This document shows, one piece after another, positions 5,834 through 12,556 of a DNA stretch of 12,556 nucleotides. Source of the DNA: an uncultured Collinsella sp. (GTDB lineage Bacteria > Actinomycetota > Coriobacteriia > Coriobacteriales > Coriobacteriaceae). The notes beneath the pieces are model-generated. The model did no database searches. It had not been told where the DNA came from and worked only from the letters and a program-made list of their open reading frames with translations. The translations under genes and the position numbers were made by a program. Position 1 is the stretch's first letter. Each line of letters opens with the position of its first letter. The DNA is taken from NCBI GenBank assembly GCA_938036665.1, contig CALHWR010000228.1, forward strand, positions 1 through 12,556. Direction: 5' to 3'.

Positions 5834-7285
5834 CTACTCGACCGTATCGACCGTTGCTGCCACGTTGCCGTCTGCCATGCGCACGCGAATGGCGTCGCCA
5901 GGCTTAAAGGTCGTGGCACTCGTAGCCACACCATCATCGCTGTACGCGATGGAATAGCCGCGAGCAAGCACTTTGAGCGGCGACAGGGCATCGAGCGACG
6001 CTGCCGCACGGCTCAGGTCGGACGCTGGCTTGCTGAGCATCGTGCGCCCTTGATGCTCTAGGCGGGAACTCGCAAGCGTGAGCGCATGGCGCTTACCATC
6101 GAGCCCCGAGGTGCTTGTAATCAGACGCTCGGGCAAGCGCTCAAAGTTGGAGCGGAATGTCCCGACCGAGCGTACTATGGCGCCCGACAGGCGATCGGCA
6201 GTCAGCGCAAGCTCCGATTCGCGACGCTCGACCATAAATGTGGGGTCGTTGAGGCACGGGCGACACGCAGCGGCATCGAGCGCATCACCCAAGCGAGCCG
6301 TATAGGTATCCCAGGCACGGCGACCGCGCTGATCGAGCATCTCCAGGTCGACCTGGGCCGACCCAATCATCGATGCCATCGCGGCACCCAGACGTTGATG
6401 GCGCGCCTCGAGCACATCGGCCAACTCCGTCATAGCCGGCGCCACCGATTCTGCCGCCGCCGTGGGCGTGGAGGCGCGTCGGTCGCTCACCATGTCGCAA
6501 ATCGAGGTATCGGGCTCATGGCCAATGCCGGTCACCACGGGCACAGGACAAGCCGCCACCGCGCGGGCAAGCTCCTCGTCATTAAAGGTCATGAGGTCCT
6601 CAAAGGAGCCGCCGCCGCGCACCAGCAAAATACAGTCGGGCGCCGGCGTAATGGAAGCGGCGCGGCGCAAGCCATCAATGAGCTCGGCCGGCGCACCCTC
6701 GCCTTGAACCTTGGCGCCCACGCAGACAAGCTCGACGAGCGGGTTGCGACGGCGCAGCGTGCGCTTGACGTCGTCGATTACCGCACCGGAAAGCGAGGTG
6801 ACGACCGCCACGCGTGAGCAAAACACCGGGATGCGGCGTTTGCGGGACTCGTCCATCAGTCCCTCGCGGCGTAGCTTTTCGGCCAGTTGCGCCACTTGTT
6901 GACGCAGCAGGCCCTCCCCCGCCAACGAAAACGAGCGGGCAACAAAGCTCATGCGGCCCGTGGCCTTATAGAGATTGAAGCTGCCCTTAAAGCTCACCTG
7001 CATGCCGTCGCGCAAATCGAAGGTGCGCTTGAGATAGGCGCCCTTCCAGATGATGCAGTCGACGGCGGCCGAGTCGTCTTTAATCTGGAAGTAGCAGTGG
7101 CCGCTTCGGGCGTTGGGACCACGGAAACCCGTGACCTCGCCCAGGACACTCAGCTGCGGAATGGCATCGAGCGCACCGGCGGCGATCTCTACCGCCTGGC
7201 TCACGCTGAGCTCCTTACGCTCCTGCTCGTCCGAACCGTCGAACTCGGCGGAAACGGCATTGCCGGTTAGATTCCAACCTGCCAC
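5834..7285 (-). CDS. xseA: Exodeoxyribonuclease VII large subunit
   Basis: This is the catalytic subunit of exonuclease VII, which cuts single-stranded DNA from both ends to oligonucleotides during repair and recombination. It is 483 residues from the chosen start. The N-terminal OB fold runs about 45-120 (LSVLGEVTGFRGPNARSGHCYFQIKD). The catalytic domain has RGGGSFEDL (223-231), GIGHEPDTS (253-261) and RASTPTAAAE (270-279), followed by a long helical region from about 285 to 440 and a C-terminal segment. The start is GTG 7285 because AAAGGAGG sits 5 bases ahead; another in-frame GTG at 7312 would place that site inside the gene. It shares an operon with xseB. Family and role are secure. Confidence 0.96.
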   Translation of the reverse strand: MAGWNLTGNAVSAEFDGSDEQERKELSVSQAVEIAAGALDAIPQLSVLGEVTGFRGPNARSGHCYFQIKDDSAAVDCIIWKGAYLKRTFDLRDGMQVSFKGSFNLYKATGRMSFVARSFSLAGEGLLRQQVAQLAEKLRREGLMDESRKRRIPVFCSRVAVVTSLSGAVIDDVKRTLRRRNPLVELVCVGAKVQGEGAPAELIDGLRRAASITPAPDCILLVRGGGSFEDLMTFNDEELARAVAACPVPVVTGIGHEPDTSICDMVSDRRASTPTAAAESVAPAMTELADVLEARHQRLGAAMASMIGSAQVDLEMLDQRGRRAWDTYTARLGDALDAAACRPCLNDPTFMVERRESELALTADRLSGAIVRSVGTFRSNFERLPERLITSTSGLDGKRHALTLASSRLEHQGRTMLSKPASDLSRAAASLDALSPLKVLARGYSIAYSDDGVATSATTFKPGDAIRVRMADGNVAATVDTVE

Positions 7286-7354
7286 GCAACCTCCTTTCGT
7301 TATCGTGCACAAAGGCTCTGGCCCTGCGCAAATTCAAGTCCAACACATAGTACA

Positions 7355-7384
7355 GCGCCGCGGGGACACAAATTCCCGCGGCGC
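7355..7384 (-). terminator. Strong GC hairpin without T-run between the zinc peptidase and xseA
   Basis: The perfect 10-bp inverted repeat GCGCCGCGGG (7355-7364) / CCCGCGGCGC (7375-7384) surrounds a 10-base AT-rich loop. It begins 16 bases past the zinc peptidase stop codon on the minus strand. No T-run follows on either strand, so it may be a weak terminator, an attenuator or an mRNA end-protecting structure that lowers read-through into xseA. Confidence 0.5.
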
Positions 7385-7400
7385 CCAGCGACCCAATTTG

Positions 7401-8105
7401 TTATCGGTTGGAGTTTCTGTTGTAGCGAGCCATAAGATAGAGCAGCTGAATAATCGAGGTGAGCGCCGCAGCCACATAGGTAAGCGCGGCGGCCGTCAGC
7501 ACCTTCTTGGCACCGTTGACCTGCTTGGAGCTCATACCCGACTGCTCAATATACGCCACGGCGCGCCGGCTAGCATCAATCTCGACCGGTAGCGTAACCA
7601 GTTGGAACAGCACGCTAAACGAGAAGAAGATCAGTGCGAGGGTCGTGAGTCCCGCGATGTTCATAAACAGGCCCATGAGCAGCACGATGGTCCAAGTGTT
7701 CTGGGTAAAGTTGACGACCGGCACGAGGGCGGTGCGTACCTTCATCATGGCATAGCCGCTTTGACGCTGCGCGGCATGGCCTGCCTCGTGACAAGCGACA
7801 GCAACGCTTGCGACCGAGCCGCCCGAACGGTTGGAATCCGACAGATACAGATTGTTGTCCTGCGGGTTGTAGTGGTCGGTAAGCTCACCAGCGACGCCCT
7901 TGATACCCACGGCATTGCAGCCGTTGGCGTCGAGCATGCGGCGAGCGACCGTGGCGCCCGTGTCGCCGTCCGAGCGAACCTTGGACCACGTCTTGTACGT
8001 CGAATTGATATAGCTCTGCGCAGCAAGGCCAAGCACCGTGCAGACAAGAACAACCAGCAGGTACAGCGGGTCGATGCCAAAGCCATATCCATAGTAATAG
8101 GGCAT
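7401..8105 (-). CDS. Membrane zinc metallopeptidase, YugP type
   Basis: This is a 234-residue membrane protein of the neutral zinc metallopeptidase family (Pfam Zn_peptidase_2). The zinc motif HEAGH is at 106-110, and the family's second conserved block LPVEIDASRRA is at 172-182, where an acidic residue probably completes the zinc site. Hydrophobic segments lie at about 11-30, 138-170 (two passes) and 203-226. The N-terminus is Tyr/Gly rich (MPYYYGYGFG), as is usual here. The ATG at 8105 follows GGAGGAATTCGC. It lies 64 bp after rnd on the same strand and could be co-transcribed with it. Its ribosome binding site is buried in a perfect hairpin, listed separately. The physiological substrate of this family is not established; a membrane quality-control or sporulation-like role is not supported by context here. 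Confidence 0.92.
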   Translation of the reverse strand: MPYYYGYGFGIDPLYLLVVLVCTVLGLAAQSYINSTYKTWSKVRSDGDTGATVARRMLDANGCNAVGIKGVAGELTDHYNPQDNNLYLSDSNRSGGSVASVAVACHEAGHAAQRQSGYAMMKVRTALVPVVNFTQNTWTIVLLMGLFMNIAGLTTLALIFFSFSVLFQLVTLPVEIDASRRAVAYIEQSGMSSKQVNGAKKVLTAAALTYVAAALTSIIQLLYLMARYNRNSNR

Positions 8106-8112
8106 GCGAATT

Positions 8113-8139
8113 CCTCCAAATCGAGTTACACGTTGGAGG
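8113..8139 (-). promoter_or_regulatory. Hairpin sequestering the zinc peptidase ribosome binding site
   Basis: In the minus-strand mRNA a perfect 7-bp stem, CCTCCAA pairing with TTGGAGG, encloses a 13-base loop (plus arms 8113-8119 and 8133-8139). The 3' arm contains the whole GGAGG of the metallopeptidase gene, nine bases ahead of its ATG. A ribosome stopping at the rnd stop codon (8170) would not reach the stem, so simple termination-coupled opening is unlikely. The fold suggests translational control. Confidence 0.5.
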
Positions 8140-8169
8140 CATTCTACCCACTCAGCAGACTAGGCTTCC

Positions 8170-9303
8170 CTATAACAACTCAATCTTTCCGTCCTTCACG
8201 GTGAGCCCCATATTGCCGGAAAGCAGATCGTCCAAGCGCGAACCCACAAGCTCAAAACGCCAGCCTTCGCGCAGGGGGCTTTGCTCAGGATGCTCGATGT
8301 AATCGGCCAGGTCATCGCGCGAGGCAATGACCGAGGTCGCCACCCCCGAGCGCTCGGCAACCAGGCGGATGAGCGCATACATCAGGTCCGTCACGCTCTC
8401 CAGCTCCGGCGAGATCTGACGGTGTCCGCGCACCATGAGCGGCAGGCGATCGTGCGGGCAGCTCGCGCCGCGCTTGATGGCCATGAGCGCACCGTCCACG
8501 TCGCGCTCCCCCAGCTGGTCGGTACCGCGAATGCTACGGAACTCCTCAACGCGGACGGGATTGCGCTTAACGAGCGCAAGCAGCGTGTCGTCGGACATGA
8601 CCCACTTGCGCGGGATGTTACGGCGCTCGGCGCGGTCCTCGCGCCAGGCGGCGAGCTCGCGCGCGATACCCAGCTGGTGACGGCTGCACGAATTGATGCG
8701 CTTGACCTTGCGGAACGCCTCGTGGCGATCGGCGCGATAGTGCGACTCGTCAGCCAGCGGGCGCAACTCGTCGAGTACCCAGTCCACGCGGCCCAGCTCG
8801 CGCAGACGGCTCATCATCTCGGTATAGGCGACGATCAGGTACTTGACGTCATCGATCGCGTACTCAATCTGCTTATCGGTCAGCGGGCGACGCGACCAGT
8901 CGGTCAGCGACTCAGTCTTGGGCAGCGAGACGCCGCAAAACGTCTGCACGAGCGCGCCGTAGGAAATCTGCTGGCGCTCGCCTAAAAAGGCGGCGGCCAC
9001 CTGCGTGTCAAAAATCGGACGCGGCAACACGCCTACGGTATGAAGCATAACTTCCATGTCCTGCGAGCAAGCATGGAACACCTTGGTCACGCTCTCGTCG
9101 GCCATGAGTTCGGCCAAGGGAGACAGGTCGTCGATCACCAGCGGATCAACCGCGACGCTCTCGGCAGGAGTGGCAATCTGGACCAGGCACAGGCGCGGAT
9201 GGAACGTGCGCTCGCGCAAAAACTCGGTATCGACGGCAATCGCGTCAAACTCACGGGTGCGCTGACAAAAGTCGAGTAGAGCCTGATGTGTGGAAATGTA
9301 CAT
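8170..9303 (-). CDS. rnd: Ribonuclease D, DEDDy 3'-5' exoribonuclease with HRDC domain
   Basis: It trims the 3' ends of tRNA precursors and other structured RNAs. From ATG 9303 it has 377 residues, as expected. All DEDDy residues are visible: Asp25 and Glu27 in VDTEFLRER, Asp82 in HACSQDMEVM, and Tyr148 with Asp152 in YAIDDVKYL. An HRDC domain for RNA binding follows at about 205-285 (RELAAWREDRAERRNIPRKWVM begins it), then a C-terminal helical region resembling a second HRDC-like repeat. An in-frame GTG at 9339 would add twelve residues that do not resemble the family and has no ribosome binding site. The ATG chosen also has only a weak one, so the start is less certain than the identity. 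It is transcribed divergently from the lipid kinase gene. Confidence 0.93.
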   Translation of the reverse strand: MYISTHQALLDFCQRTREFDAIAVDTEFLRERTFHPRLCLVQIATPAESVAVDPLVIDDLSPLAELMADESVTKVFHACSQDMEVMLHTVGVLPRPIFDTQVAAAFLGERQQISYGALVQTFCGVSLPKTESLTDWSRRPLTDKQIEYAIDDVKYLIVAYTEMMSRLRELGRVDWVLDELRPLADESHYRADRHEAFRKVKRINSCSRHQLGIARELAAWREDRAERRNIPRKWVMSDDTLLALVKRNPVRVEEFRSIRGTDQLGERDVDGALMAIKRGASCPHDRLPLMVRGHRQISPELESVTDLMYALIRLVAERSGVATSVIASRDDLADYIEHPEQSPLREGWRFELVGSRLDDLLSGNMGLTVKDGKIELL

Positions 9304-9365
9304 ATCAACCCATCGAATAAGGTTAGGCCCGAAAAACACGGGTAGGATATCGGCATTGCCTTACA

Positions 9366-9373
9366 ACTATACT
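9366..9373. promoter_or_regulatory. Overlapping divergent -10 elements between rnd and the lipid kinase
   Basis: TATACT on the plus strand (9368-9373) and TATAGT on the minus strand (9366-9371) each match five of six -10 bases and overlap by four bases. The plus-strand element is 28 bases before the lipid kinase ATG. The minus-strand one would give rnd a leader of about 55 bases. No good -35 was found for either, so the two promoters may compete or need an activator. Confidence 0.35.
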
Positions 9374-9401
9374 CGGTTAGTCACAGAACGGGAACGTAAG
9401 T

Positions 9402-10319
9402 ATGCGCTGCCTTATCATCCACAACCCGGCATCGGGCCCCAGCTCAGATGAAATCTACGCATTCACGCACGCCCTCGCGCAGGGCGGCGACGAGGTCGTG
9501 ATGCGTTTTATCGGCGATGGCATGGAACCCGAAGACGCCGTGGCAGACGTGCGCGAGTTTGATCGCGTGGTGATTTCGGGCGGCGACGGCACCGTCTCCA
9601 ACGTACTCGACCAAATGCGCGGATGCGGCGTCCCCACGCTCGTCTTCCCCTCCGGCACAGCCTGCCTGTTCTTTAACAACATCGGTAATGCCCCCGAGGC
9701 AGCGGCACTTGCCAAGGCCTGCCGTGCCGGTCGCACGGTCAAAGTGGACATGGGCGAGCTCTTTTGGCTCGACGAGAACGGCAACGAAAAGCGCCACGGC
9801 TTTATCATCATCGCCGGCTCGGGCTTCGACGCCGAGATCATGATGAAGGCCGCCCCTACCAAAAACGACATCGGCGAGATCGCCTACTTCCTCTCCGCGC
9901 TCGCCACGCCCAACCCCACGGTGGCGCACTTTACCATCGAGCATGACGGCATTGTCGAGGAGCTCGATGGCATCTGCTGCATGGCCGGCAACACCTCGGT
10001 CATCCAAAACGACATCAACCTGTTCCCCAACTGCCGCATGAACGACGGCATGGTCGACATTGCGGTCATCGAACCCGTGCGCACCGTGCAGCTGCTGCCT
10101 ACCGTGATCACCGCTGCGCTTGACCCCGCCGGCAAGGTACTCGGGCGCCCACAGTTCAAGATCATCCAGACCAAGGAAGCCAAGATCACCTGCACCCCGT
10201 CACTGGGCATGCAGTTCGATGGCGAGATTATCTCCAGCAATTCGGGCGTCTTTGGAGCCCGCGCGCTTCCGCAATGCCTCGACCTCATCGTCGACGAATT
10301 CTCCCCGCTCGGAAAATAG
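9402..10319 (+). CDS. Diacylglycerol kinase family lipid kinase
   Basis: This is a 305-residue soluble or membrane-associated kinase of the DAGK catalytic family, which phosphorylates diacylglycerol or related lipids with ATP to return them to phospholipid synthesis. Seen in order: HNPASG (7-12), the nucleotide loop GGDGT (60-64), PSGTACLF (83-90), GSGFDAEIM (139-147) and the C-terminal FDGE that supplies the proposed catalytic Glu in this family. One block is unusual. The highly conserved GTxND is here GTACL (85-89), so both Asn and Asp are lost, and activity or substrate may differ from YegS/DgkB enzymes. The ATG at 9402 is preceded by a modest GGGAACG. A 30-codon membrane-protein gene follows after 9 bases and a strong terminator closes the unit. 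It could instead be a relative acting on another lipid or a sphingoid base; the fold family is secure. Confidence 0.9.
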   Translation: MRCLIIHNPASGPSSDEIYAFTHALAQGGDEVVMRFIGDGMEPEDAVADVREFDRVVISGGDGTVSNVLDQMRGCGVPTLVFPSGTACLFFNNIGNAPEAAALAKACRAGRTVKVDMGELFWLDENGNEKRHGFIIIAGSGFDAEIMMKAAPTKNDIGEIAYFLSALATPNPTVAHFTIEHDGIVEELDGICCMAGNTSVIQNDINLFPNCRMNDGMVDIAVIEPVRTVQLLPTVITAALDPAGKVLGRPQFKIIQTKEAKITCTPSLGMQFDGEIISSNSGVFGARALPQCLDLIVDEFSPLGK

Positions 10320-10328
10320 GAGGACCCT

Positions 10329-10421
10329 ATGAACGACAATCCCCTGATCGGCTTTATTGTCATCGTCTTGGCCATGCTCGTCGGTTACGCCATCAACGTG
10401 ATTCACCGCCGAAAGAAGTAA
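10329..10421 (+). CDS. 30-residue single-pass membrane protein, coupled to the lipid kinase
   Basis: A very small gene. The ATG at 10329 is nine bases after the kinase stop, and its perfect AGGAGG (10318-10323) overlaps that stop codon, so translation is probably coupled. The product starts MNDNPLIG, has one continuous hydrophobic helix at about residues 6-24 and ends in HRRKK, the positive-inside pattern of a membrane peptide with its C-terminus in the cytoplasm. Codon use matches the GC-rich neighbours. No family was recognised. It may recruit or modulate the lipid kinase at the membrane; that is inference from position only. The strong ribosome binding site, coupling and terminator just after it make it a likely real gene. 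Confidence 0.75.
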   Translation: MNDNPLIGFIVIVLAMLVGYAINVIHRRKK

Positions 10422-10454
10422 ATCCACATTGGTATGATATTCATCCAGTTATCG

Positions 10455-10504
10455 ACTCTCCCGCTGTTTATGCAAATCCTAAACAGCGGGAGAGTTTTCT
10501 TTTT
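10455..10504 (+). terminator. Very strong intrinsic terminator of the lipid kinase unit
   Basis: A perfect 16-bp stem, ACTCTCCCGCTGTTTA (10455-10470) with its complement (10480-10495), encloses a 9-base loop and is followed by a T-rich tail TTTCTTTTT (10496-10504). It lies 33 bases after the stop codon of the 30-residue gene and insulates the peptidase promoter. Confidence 0.95.
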
Positions 10505-10549
10505 GACCGCCGTCTAATGCTTTATTCAGCTACAGTAAATGCAGGGTGC

Positions 10550-10586
10550 CTTTATTTAACTAAAGTCATAAAATGAGTATTATAAT
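10550..10586 (+). promoter_or_regulatory. C69 peptidase promoter with a palindrome over the -35 region
   Basis: A perfect TATAAT (10581-10586) is the best -10 in the region. The -35 window (about 10558-10563) has no consensus but lies in CTTTATTTAACTAAAG (10550-10565), a 16-bp palindrome with seven of eight pairs matched. This is where an activator or repressor would bind. The start site would be near 10593, giving a leader of about 137 bases. Confidence 0.5.
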
Positions 10587-10683
10587 CCGTTCATCGTATA
10601 TTTCTTTACGCTCATCGAGCAAAGGCTGTTGTCGAGTGAATACTCTTTACACTTCCTTTAGGCTAGTAGATGTATTTATTAGC

Positions 10684-10713
10684 TGAAACTCCGTACGGTT
10701 TCGCGGGGTTTCA
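10684..10713 (+). promoter_or_regulatory. Leader hairpin just before the C69 peptidase ribosome binding site
   Basis: TGAAACTCCG (10684-10693) pairs with CGGGGTTTCA (10704-10713), ten pairs including one G-U, around a 10-base loop. The stem ends seven bases before GGGAGGG (10721-10726 region), leaving the site open. An internal CCGTACGG (10691-10698) offers a competing fold. It could protect the mRNA or switch between forms. Confidence 0.4.
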
Positions 10714-10729
10714 ACAGTTGGGAGGGATT

Positions 10730-12532
10730 ATGAGGTTTACTCATCCTGTCAACACGCTCAAGAAGCTCGGCTGCGGCCTTGCGTTTGGAGCAGCGGCTAT
10801 CATGGCCATGCCGACTTCGGCACTCGCCTGCACCCAGATCTACATGGGCAGCAAGCTCACGGCAGACGGCAACACGTACTACGGCCGTTCCGAGGACTTC
10901 GGTCCGCGCTACATCAAGCACTTTGGCATTGAGCCCGCACACAAGGACGGCAACGAGTACACCTCGGTCGAGTCCGGTTTTGAGTACAAGTCCAAGGGCG
11001 CAACCTACCGCTACACCTTCGTTCGCGACAACCCCTCGCAGTGGGAAGATCGCTACGACGCATATTCCGAGGCAGGCATCAACGAGAAGGGTGTCTCCTG
11101 CTCTGCCACGTTGAGCACCTCCTATAACGAGAAGGCCGAAGAGGCCGACCCCATCACCGAGGAGACTGGCATTGGCGAATACAACTACGCCAGCGTCATT
11201 CTGGGCGAGAGTGCCACGGCCCGCGAGGGTGTCGAGCTCCTCGGCAGCCTGATTGACGAGCAGGGCGTCTGCTCCAACGACCAGATCATCATTGCCGACA
11301 ACAACGAGACCTGGTTGTTTGCAGCGCTTTCCGGCCATCAGTGGATCGCCATGAGGCTCACTGACGATATCGCCTCGCTCAACCCCAACATCGGCAACCT
11401 CACCTATGACGTCGACCTCGACGACACCGAGAACTGCCTCCACTCCGAGGGCATCGAGTCTATGCCTAAGGAGAAGGGCTTTGCCGAGTACACCGACGGC
11501 AAGTTCGACGTCGCCAAGACCTACGGCGAGGAGATTGGCGAGGCCGGCATGCACCAGTGGTCGCGCTATATCCAGGGCCGCGATTACTTCATGGCTCCGC
11601 TTGCTGAGGGCACCGACTACGAGATCGTCAAGGACGAGCGCGAAGACGCTCGCGCGACGACCGGCGCCCTGGTCCACGAAATGCAGCCGCTGTTCTTTAC
11701 GCCCGGCAAGTCCGACTGGAACACCTTTGAGATGATTCGTTCCTTCGCCGCTCGCGGCGAGAATGTCGCCGGCCTCAACGCCAACACCGACGGCGCGTAT
11801 GCCATCGGCTCCAACCGCAACACCGAAATCCACACCTTCCAGATCCGTCACGGCATGGACCCCGAGATCGCGACCATCCAGTGGGAGATGCTCTCCAACG
11901 CCGAGTTCTCCGTCGCTATCCCCCTCTATTCCGCACTGCTCACCGAGGTCAGCCCCTACTTCAGCGATCAGGATGTCTCCTTCGATCACTGCGAAGAGGA
12001 AGACGTCGTGAACAACGAGGAGCCCAAGAACTCCATCAACTACGTCCTCATGGACATCAACACGCTCGCCTATGAGAACCGCGACCACTGCGCCACCGGC
12101 GTCCGCGCCTATCTCGACGCCCTGCAGAAGGAGCTCATCGAGCAGAACCTGACCGTCGACGAGGCCATGCAGGCCGAAGAAGGCACCGAAGCCCGCACCG
12201 CCCTGGCCAACAAGGCCGGCAAGGCTGCAACCAAGAACACCTATGTTAAGTGCAAGGCCATGCTCGAGGAGATGCGCGACTACCTCCAGGAGGGCGATTT
12301 CTCCGAGGAGTTCGTCCCGAGTGACTACGATGCTGACAACGACTGCCTGGTCGAGTCCATCACCTACGCCGACGAGGCCCTTTCCGATGAGGACGTGGCC
12401 GAGTCCGAGGCCGAAGAGGAAGAGGTCACCGAGGAGAAGTCCGAGGGCAACAACATGGCCGCCATGGCCGTTGGCGCCGTCGTCATCATCGGTGTCTGCG
12501 CCTACGTGATCTATCGTCGCAAGAAGGCCTAA
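10730..12532 (+). CDS. Secreted C69-family dipeptidase with C-terminal membrane anchor
   Basis: This is an extracellular N-terminal-nucleophile peptidase of family C69 (dipeptidase A), 600 residues from the chosen ATG, which has GGGAGGG just ahead; an in-frame ATG at 10670 would spoil the signal peptide. Residues 1-33 form a signal peptide (KK then GLAFGAAAIMAMPTSALA) ending exactly before Cys34 in ALA-CTQIYMG. Cys34 matches the catalytic Cys of the family, so signal peptidase would itself expose the nucleophile. Conserved family blocks follow: DGNTYYGRSEDFGPR, EAGINEKGVSCSATLS and IIADNNETWLFAALSG then WIAMRLTDD. Near the C-terminus is an acidic linker (about 545-573), then one membrane helix (about 576-594) and RRKKA, an anchor without a sortase motif. 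It has its own promoter and long leader. It probably supplies amino acids from outside peptides; exact specificity cannot be read from sequence. Confidence 0.92.
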   Translation: MRFTHPVNTLKKLGCGLAFGAAAIMAMPTSALACTQIYMGSKLTADGNTYYGRSEDFGPRYIKHFGIEPAHKDGNEYTSVESGFEYKSKGATYRYTFVRDNPSQWEDRYDAYSEAGINEKGVSCSATLSTSYNEKAEEADPITEETGIGEYNYASVILGESATAREGVELLGSLIDEQGVCSNDQIIIADNNETWLFAALSGHQWIAMRLTDDIASLNPNIGNLTYDVDLDDTENCLHSEGIESMPKEKGFAEYTDGKFDVAKTYGEEIGEAGMHQWSRYIQGRDYFMAPLAEGTDYEIVKDEREDARATTGALVHEMQPLFFTPGKSDWNTFEMIRSFAARGENVAGLNANTDGAYAIGSNRNTEIHTFQIRHGMDPEIATIQWEMLSNAEFSVAIPLYSALLTEVSPYFSDQDVSFDHCEEEDVVNNEEPKNSINYVLMDINTLAYENRDHCATGVRAYLDALQKELIEQNLTVDEAMQAEEGTEARTALANKAGKAATKNTYVKCKAMLEEMRDYLQEGDFSEEFVPSDYDADNDCLVESITYADEALSDEDVAESEAEEEEVTEEKSEGNNMAAMAVGAVVIIGVCAYVIYRRKKA

Positions 12533-12556
12533 AGCCCTCATGTCTTAGCTGAGCGG
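12533..12556. other. Window end, 24 bases after the peptidase
   Basis: Nothing recognisable is present in the remaining bases. Any terminator of the peptidase gene would lie beyond the window. Confidence 0.6.

Larger units (their letters stand above)
10422..10729 (+). other. 308-bp intergenic region with terminator, promoter and long leader
   Basis: No gene was found here in either strand. It holds the terminator of the lipid kinase unit (10455-10504), an AT-rich promoter with a palindrome (10550-10586), and a leader of about 137 bases up to the C69 peptidase ATG at 10730. That leader contains a GAGTATT / AATACTC repeat pair (10575-10581 and 10639-10645) and a stem just before the ribosome binding site (10684-10713). 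An extra TTTACA at 10646-10651 could be a second -35, but its -10 partner is poor. Confidence 0.6.

Noticed and set aside
10670..10729. Upstream ATG for the C69 peptidase
   Set aside because: It would add 20 residues ahead of a normal signal peptide and has no ribosome binding site. The ATG at 10730 has GGGAGGG.
10817..10831. Lipoprotein signal at Cys34 of the C69 peptidase
   Set aside because: The residues before Cys are A-L-A, which fits signal peptidase I. A lipobox needs Leu or similar at -3, and the Cys is the family nucleophile.
10679..12541. A 620-codon minus-strand open frame opposite the C69 peptidase
   Set aside because: The sense strand has a signal peptide, catalytic Cys and family motifs. 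The antisense product is a low-complexity Val/Gly/Leu/Asp string typical of a shadow frame.

Overview
The window looks like chromosomal DNA from a high-GC Gram-positive anaerobe. A gut actinobacterium of the Coriobacteriia, close to Collinsella, is the best guess. This rests on gene content and protein style (two fermentative acetate kinases, a Coriobacteriia-like C69 dipeptidase, strong AAAGGAG/GGAGG ribosome binding sites, GC-rich codons) and not on a marker gene. No rRNA, tRNA, CRISPR array, insertion sequence or phage gene was found.

Layout. Bases 1-286 hold two terminator-like hairpins flanking about 190 bases with no convincing gene. From 287 to 9303 every gene lies on the minus strand. 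In transcription order these are: RNase D (rnd), a membrane zinc metallopeptidase, xseA and xseB (both exonuclease VII subunits), a HIT-family nucleotide hydrolase with its own promoter, a LysR-type regulator, an MFS transporter, and two tandem acetate kinases. Divergent from rnd, on the plus strand, are a diacylglycerol-kinase-like lipid kinase, a tightly coupled 30-residue membrane protein, a very strong terminator, and a secreted, membrane-anchored C69 dipeptidase with a long leader.

How the genes relate. xseA-xseB form one enzyme and one operon. The two acetate kinases are about 60% identical by hand count. Both carry a Phe-to-Ala change in the acetate pocket, and the upstream copy also departs from the family at several phosphate- or nucleotide-side positions. 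The LysR-MFS pair is clearly AT-richer than its surroundings and looks like an acquired regulator-transporter module. The lipid kinase and its small membrane partner probably act together at the membrane. The C69 enzyme probably works on peptides outside the cell.

No wholly new multi-gene system is evident. The most interesting signals are the 30-residue gene, the altered acetate kinase pair, a perfect hairpin that hides the ribosome binding site of the zinc peptidase, a half-site array upstream of one acetate kinase, palindromes placed over the HIT and C69 promoters, and the predicted N-terminal-cysteine maturation plus C-terminal anchor of the C69 enzyme.
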